From Candidatus Omnitrophota bacterium (GTDB lineage: Bacteria > Omnitrophota > Gorgyraeia > 2-01-FULL-45-10), in the NCBI GenBank assembly GCA_026387155.1, contig JAPLMF010000027.1:18317-60452 (forward strand): DNA of 42,136 nucleotides. Direction: 5' to 3'. The notes beneath the pieces were generated by a model. It saw only the letters and a list, made by a program, of their open reading frames with translations. It was not told the DNA's origin and did no database searches. The position numbers and the translations under genes were made by a program. This document shows, piece after piece, positions 38,701 to 42,136 of the stretch; position 1 is the stretch's first letter, and each line of letters begins with the position of its first letter.

Positions 38701-39084
38701 GACCCTTATCTGACCAGAAACTCCTTTTATAGGTATCGTTATTATGCCGTAGTCATCTAAGGTAATTTTGATATTCGGATCTATGTGCTCCATATAAGAA
38801 GGGTAATTATGTAAAGCCTTGACTGCATGGTCAACACCTTGCGCCTCTATAAGGCATTTTTCGCCGATGCGGCAGGCTATCTCCGTCAGAATAGCATAGT
38901 CCTTTATTTTATTATTGCGGGTAGTGTCTCCGGCGGGAGGGGTCGGATCGGAAACAATTTGCGGCGCAAGGGTATCTTTTGGAAAAACTTTAATATCGGC
39001 AAAGGCCGCGGAGGACGTGACCTGGGTCAGTATTACGAACCACGTCAGCGAGTGTAGAAGCAGATTATTTTGTTTCTTATCCAT
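32716..39084 (-). CDS. Giant exported multidomain protein: HExxH region, GT5 starch/glycogen-synthase-like region, Glu/Leu/Phe/Val-dehydrogenase-like region, repeat and C-terminal regions
   Basis: Start at ATG 39084 (MDKKQNNLLLHSLTWFVILTQVTSSAAFADIKVFPKDTLAPQ), not the TTG at 39102. HEFFHAAFGRGGEYSSEHD; VVSSEVWNAGGGLGRVEQ...AIHFNDGQ...GYSTHTYPN (GT5-like); GLVVAKGGVRIE...ILQGLGEVGGNIIKLFLE...ASAANAPIG...QPSWLINYGGIATSKEE (dehydrogenase-like). Confidence 0.85.
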   Translation of the reverse strand: MDKKQNNLLLHSLTWFVILTQVTSSAAFADIKVFPKDTLAPQIVSDPTPPAGDTTRNNKIKDYAILTEIACRIGEKCLIEAQGVDHAVKALHNYPSYMEHIDPNIKITLDDYGIITIPIKGVSGQIRVCLLENSAAVSRLGGGYDTPDRFAVKIFLSEHPQAGVSDEPLIGHRFNDVDLENISITPWNESQSFSRTLDELEEIIKARAPNAVKDKLLETIALFRNASEGWKLGTIKSVYESLEKYYLGFGTKRSIGLAAEFFDPRSPLYEHRLEALFHEFFHAAFGRGGEYSSEHDTSTHLLAIQIAAAIFWKDMPENYIRGLTLQDLENHGKNKFGEKIRAWKRYQQAKSEQVDVPKAMVGDNWKYLLKELSAALKVGWESDRSVSELLSACDQIAAANKRHPVEARYPILRAVRLLSKKEKLSLVTVLTSPECADVRSKPVVDSILLMLKEEISEDWMSRQARSLRDRSVWVVSSEVWNAGGGLGRVEQSHSIGFADLLKCGGQPLKTCEPYYARTKNKKTGQDEETNYSALLGVGAEEIKEVARFDVPIGNSTAVAVCYMAVNKFGIESYLIKGYKKGQAETEVPYYTERLYHYRNPDEGNLVSDAEFSAFFSRASLELIKIIEKRKAAVAADDYRAPAIHFNDGQLGSAPLFRNIYYKEDPILGRAMVGYSTHTYPNRVWWDRRTGDDILRYIGIDEKYWKYFYHTYGNVVDLTSAGARTADWYAGVSAQHVDDILSPARGFGYDNHDEWDHLTNMMVSVTNGDVRASTAHIFRENMLSLFPDADVEEPTPGEVLATKRESKKKLGLREDQYVVSFTGRVVPEKASPTRAFSPENIEKMVRAGIQVVIGANVPVNPHMVNSIKRFSDIERDIARKKQAEPDVYKGSFTIIHNIDIEDQRAILAATDVQIQDSDPKTEAAGYSEADVGVCGGLQLAPPLPEGILQSQGVPINLDIPGEGNTIIPKDNKPESYFTALMAVLEKTPEEVAKYQATAVKLSGILEARLTSAEYLRQWNAAVERKEVTAAAAIAPNKDLKGPKAPDSNTLISDLIASGKMFEVTIEDGVLKAYQVRYVNGYKPGATDPNECRGPPAEITRFFSEEESANVKNWLNLHRLRGSPIKFRIVLGEAAIGWNNDIAHSNIAHAGYRDGAIYIGEKLLKRIFQRNSERLCKTILEDDELAHLTGKDHGPNNAYKERLKLVSSLIRNIEARETAKLDILLNKIAALPIVRDALEGTPEEKLAALRALVIKTNEDGYYHKRGEAGLSIMLSGDLGKLLGLRDKDLPLYYTITASENGDFSALNALKEATDLARDMSFKNPLAEVFFEGGKSFLYVDGNNYFAATAVYGDKDLFDRGLVVAKGGVRIECAQKEASPANIANVRRAVELYVKAFIDLGTLGVSRIEGPDMRPNYMDVGDIMELIDGIGIQAEKDLNTELIPLTTSGSAEKGYLSHDAWRVTSLSVLESICALLDNESVIKQFNIPTDKPRTIILQGLGEVGGNIIKLFLEHPEVYNKYNFRVVGVSDLDFGSIYNSGGIPLEEIGRLAGDKAAAAKRGERFVFNPANYEILGSSEVIATTAEMSSKDEAAAREASKRILFKDALIAIPAAKAYQIETDEDVANLKVRIFASAANAPIGKKTSRPEEVARIERLMLAKGIISQPSWLINYGGIATSKEEILHRFIEGGLKAMLEPTKRKWLKDHVTGGDVIDVAWVNTYWALYLWKKEGYARPLSEIMKERAYRIADLRKEILMSDAAPLGKLQDKLMRLDSATTIAKSRVMLKDLGGDTEYLRSALADIKAPLAVRRVAANILGKSGNPGYASELLKILEEDSEPGVMYRNAAAGLGYILGQYKAGGEVVNRIHALYDRVKYNTSEGSARERKIWLEWLIKKSALTDTLSDRIKRDIEAIGRINKDLVPPVKDSKVIYHIIPEALVPHEYVGQSKTQRTVFSGVVKRWNDEYPDSSEKIVVVTEEEMRHPEKMIEKIKLREMELTGRDVLVDIALDDERYLDDEAFMSKMPKDAKFLVFKAEGGRLGTFRQLEGILAGLRALYINDYSQRMEKLSRIYELLTGAPPSRIPDVTDSGRDFARKFIFVLPPIEVRDPQEFATLNGMLIASLSAA

Positions 39085-39102
39085 CGTCCTCTTTATGGTC
39101 AA

Positions 39103-39135
39103 AAAAGGTACCCGGCAATAATTCGGGTACCTTTT
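39103..39135 (-). terminator. Intrinsic-terminator-like hairpin between the 39165 gene and the giant gene
   Basis: AAAAGGTACCCG gcaataatt CGGGTACCTTTT (12-bp stem with T tract). Confidence 0.8.
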
Positions 39136-39164
39136 ACCTTTCCCATCCCTGGATAAAATAATGG

Positions 39165-40130
39165 TTACAGCGACTTCAGCGCCGCCTGCGCGGCCCTGTA
39201 CGCTGCGCTTGCTGCCGCGAGATCCACCGGCACTATTCTCGGCAATATCCTGAAGAAACCTCTCTTAAGCAGCTCAATCACGTCGTCAATAGTAAAAGGC
39301 TTATTATCCGGTGCAAGAGCTACTCTATCGAGGGCCCAGAACACGAACCTGGCGCCATCTCTCGTATATCCGCCCGTAGCCCCATCTTTATACAGGACAT
39401 TTGCTACCGCTATCCTGAGCGCAAGGTCTTGTAGCCCGGGGACGGGCATGTAGCGCCCCCTACCGTCGCGCATCTGCTCGACATTAATGACACTTCCGTA
39501 CTGTGTGGCCGCGGCTGCGATCTTTTGGTCAGGAGTCGTCGTAACGACGGCCCGTACTTTACCCTGGTTATCTGTCATCGCCTTTTGTATGGCTTGCAGA
39601 AGAGCGCTTCCGGTACCTCGTATATTAATGATCCTATTACCGGCCTCCTGATTTATAAGACTCTGAGCAGCCTGTACTGTGCCGCGCAGCGCGTCTTCAA
39701 CAGTCGTATCGAATGCGTTTATGATCACTCCATCATCCACGTCGAGGCTCGTAATGAGACTTTTCATCTCTTTGGATGCCAGTGTATTGGCAAGATATTT
39801 GATCTGTCCGGTCTCTTTATTCTCGACAGCAGCTATCTCGGAAGCGGTCATCTCCAGAGATTCCGCGTCTCTTCGATTTGGAACGTCCTGAGTAAATACT
39901 TCGGCTGGCCCTTCCAACCCAAAGAGCTCATAAGCGCCGCCGGATGCCGCGAGAATAACATTCTCGCCTTCGTTAACTACATACCGCTTTCCCTGACTGT
40001 TCACTACTTCTATCTTGCCCTTTGTAACAAAGAGCGGTATATCTTCACCCTCATTCAAAGAAGAAGCTGATATGGAGCCACCCTGATCTATGGTATATCT
40101 GCCTGTAATATACCTATCTGTCTGGCCCAC
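39165..40130 (-). CDS. C-terminal cupin and tail region of the mannose-6-phosphate-isomerase-like protein, probably out of frame with the 40130-42136 ORF
   Basis: EFEVVGQTDRYITGRYTIDQGGSISASSLNEGEDIPLFVTKGKIEVVNSQGKRYVVNEGENVILAA cupin-like. GTG 'start' overlaps the TAG of the upstream ORF; the open frame continues upstream as AKKPEKAEFEVV. Confidence 0.6.
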   Translation of the reverse strand: MGQTDRYITGRYTIDQGGSISASSLNEGEDIPLFVTKGKIEVVNSQGKRYVVNEGENVILAASGGAYELFGLEGPAEVFTQDVPNRRDAESLEMTASEIAAVENKETGQIKYLANTLASKEMKSLITSLDVDDGVIINAFDTTVEDALRGTVQAAQSLINQEAGNRIINIRGTGSALLQAIQKAMTDNQGKVRAVVTTTPDQKIAAAATQYGSVINVEQMRDGRGRYMPVPGLQDLALRIAVANVLYKDGATGGYTRDGARFVFWALDRVALAPDNKPFTIDDVIELLKRGFFRILPRIVPVDLAAASAAYRAAQAALKSL

Positions 40131-42136
40131 TACTTCAAATTCCGCCTTCTCCGGCTTCTTAGCCCGAACGGCTCGAACTTCAAGCTCGCCGGCTCGACTC
40201 TGTTAAGTCCTCCCTGTCTCTGGGCTTCCTCCAGCGCAGCACGCGTCTTCGCAAGGGCGACCTCGTTCATCGTAAGAATGTCCTTACCTTCTCTGCCGGG
40301 ATTTTGGCTTCTCAATTCTTCCGCCGTCATTTTAAGCGAAGCACCGGGTTTGGTAATAAGAAACTTTAGGCGATCAAAGAAGGAAACCGTACCATTCTTA
40401 TCTTCTTCGGGTGTAACAGCCTTAACCTCATACACCTTTACCTGGCCGTAAGCATGGGGTACATTGGCAGGCACTATCATCGGAACGCCCGGCTCAAGCT
40501 CAATCTCGTTCATCACCTCATGCATCCTGCCCTGCATACAAGCCTCGATGATCTCTTCAGCCGTCATATTTTGTTTAAGCCCGAGATAGGCCTTACCCTT
40601 CTCGAGCGGCACTATCATCTCGCTGAATGTGTGGAGCTGCACCGATAGCGGAACTGCGGATGCGAGCACTTTCGCGGTTATCGGGGAGGCCCCGAGCTTC
40701 GAAGCTACTATGCGTTCGGCAACCTGATCATCAGCCGCTATCCCAAACTTAGCCGCAAGGGCAAGCCGCTCGGCCTCGGTCTTTGCCCCCATCTGCGCCA
40801 ATATGAAACTTTGGACGACAGACTGTCCCCACATATATCCCTTAGAACCCAGGTTAAATTGCGGCTCCATAGGTATGGGCGCAGCGGATGCAGTAAGTCC
40901 TACGACCTGCGCCGCGCGGGCGACCTGATCCGGAGTTATTATGACAACCGGCCTCGTCGAACTTCCGGTTTCAAGCGGCCTGTTTAAATATCTATCCATA
41001 TTATTATATCCATAAAGATCGCGCATAGAGATGGTTCCTTCTTTTGGGGACGTATGTGCCCTAAAACTTATCGTCAGTTTGTCTGTTCTATTGGCAACAA
41101 AGGCTTCCTGGCCATTAACGGTCACGGCAATATAAGGGACCGCTGCTGTCAATGTCCTAGGGGCAACTCCGGGGATAGTAAAAGAAAAGTCTTTGAATAC
41201 CAGGCCGCCTAAATTGACTATTTCATCAACATAGTAAGGATAGGCAACGGTCCACGATCCTCTCTCAAGACGATAGGCTGTGCCGCCCTTGTCATCTTTA
41301 TTCCACTGTATGCCTCTGCCGCTTACGACATACTTGATATCCATACTATCATTCTGTAAGTGTCCCGGCCCCGTCGATGTATGCTGTATCGACCCGGGCA
41401 GATAGTCATGCAGAAATACCGTTGTATGATATCCACCGATGTGCAACATCAGATACATGACCATCTTTGGCGACTGCGAATCAAACTTCTCTTTATCGTA
41501 TATGGCTTCGGCCGATATGTTCGAACCGAGCTTCGCCACGCCTTCGGCCCCGCGCCAGTACATACCGTAAGACGCACCTTCGGCGTCTGCTATATCTATG
41601 CCGGAATCTATCACTGAATGCGTATCGATATAGCTTAAGCCCCTGTCTTTATCCTCGGCCCTAAGCATGTCCACAGGATTTACGGTAAGAAGTAATTTTT
41701 CAGCTCCCGGAACCTTGTCTTCTATGAGTGAAATTATCGCAAGCGCCTGACCCGCCATGATCTGTAAGCCCCTGGAGACTTCAGGATCCGCGACATCGAG
41801 AGCGCGCTGCGCTACAAGTGCGAAGTACTTTTTAAGGTCCTCTTTGTTCGTAATCATCCGATAGAACTTTAAGCGGTCATTTGCATCTATCTTGAATGCA
41901 CTGAGAAGCTCGGATTCGGGTTGATATGCGGGCCTATTGTCGAATAGCTCGGCAAGTGCCACCTGCGCGTCTATCGTGGTTGCATCAGCCTTGTACGAGC
42001 CCGCTTGGCTAAGATCGGGGGATACCCCATATTTTCCGGGCGACGAGCTGATGGTCGCGACAGCCAAGGATGGAAGAGCGGGCGTTAACGGTGCGGCCTG
42101 AACAACAGGCTTAAACTCAAAGACATCCGCATCCTC
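40130..42136 (-). CDS. Type I mannose-6-phosphate-isomerase-like protein, 5' partial (open to the window edge) and probably 3' frameshifted
   Basis: SVQLHTFSEMIVPLEKGKAYLGLKQNMTAEEII...ELEPGVPMIVPANVPHAYGQVKVYEVKAVTPEE; frame stays open to 42136 (EDADVFEFKPVVQAAPLTPALPSLAVATISS), so the track start at 42067 (TTG) is an artefact. Confidence 0.65.
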   Translation of the reverse strand, partial: EDADVFEFKPVVQAAPLTPALPSLAVATISSSPGKYGVSPDLSQAGSYKADATTIDAQVALAELFDNRPAYQPESELLSAFKIDANDRLKFYRMITNKEDLKKYFALVAQRALDVADPEVSRGLQIMAGQALAIISLIEDKVPGAEKLLLTVNPVDMLRAEDKDRGLSYIDTHSVIDSGIDIADAEGASYGMYWRGAEGVAKLGSNISAEAIYDKEKFDSQSPKMVMYLMLHIGGYHTTVFLHDYLPGSIQHTSTGPGHLQNDSMDIKYVVSGRGIQWNKDDKGGTAYRLERGSWTVAYPYYVDEIVNLGGLVFKDFSFTIPGVAPRTLTAAVPYIAVTVNGQEAFVANRTDKLTISFRAHTSPKEGTISMRDLYGYNNMDRYLNRPLETGSSTRPVVIITPDQVARAAQVVGLTASAAPIPMEPQFNLGSKGYMWGQSVVQSFILAQMGAKTEAERLALAAKFGIAADDQVAERIVASKLGASPITAKVLASAVPLSVQLHTFSEMIVPLEKGKAYLGLKQNMTAEEIIEACMQGRMHEVMNEIELEPGVPMIVPANVPHAYGQVKVYEVKAVTPEEDKNGTVSFFDRLKFLITKPGASLKMTAEELRSQNPGREGKDILTMNEVALAKTRAALEEAQRQGGLNRVEPASLKFEPFGLRSRRRRNLK

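Noticed and set aside
1-42136. tRNA or rRNA genes
   Set aside because: No cloverleaf or rRNA signature noticed by eye on either strand; a tRNAscan/Infernal run would be needed to be certain.

Overview
This 42 kb window looks like a chromosomal segment from a Gram-negative, probably uncultured bacterium. The lineage may be Omnitrophota, but that is inference only. Nearly all genes lie on the minus strand. In coordinate order it contains: a 5'-partial UPF0280-like CDS; hypE-hypD-hypC and a short hypF-like gene with only the C-terminal carbamoyltransferase region; pyruvoyl-dependent arginine decarboxylase plus agmatinase; a MetE/UROD-like protein; HtpX; and an outer-membrane-like protein. A long glycan (probably beta-mannan/glucomannan) utilisation region follows, with an ABC sugar-binding lipoprotein, a ROK regulator, GT2, a GH94 phosphorylase, two GH113-like mannanases, two CBM-like secreted proteins, a two-component system, ABC permeases, phosphohexomutase, a PfkB sugar kinase, a GPH transporter, a GH130 phosphorylase, a HAD phosphatase, a TIM-barrel isomerase and two Gfo/Idh/MocA oxidoreductases. 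The window ends with a ~2120-aa exported fusion protein (HExxH region + GT5 glycogen-synthase-like + Glu/Leu/Phe/Val-dehydrogenase-like + repeats) and a mannose-6-phosphate-isomerase-like gene that appears split by a 1-nt frameshift. The most unusual feature is a pair of ~430-570 bp bipartite, highly base-paired intergenic elements (about 3618-4170 and 19396-19810). They share conserved single-stranded cores, while their stem arms differ in sequence yet stay complementary (compensatory changes). I do not recognise this as a known RNA or REP family.
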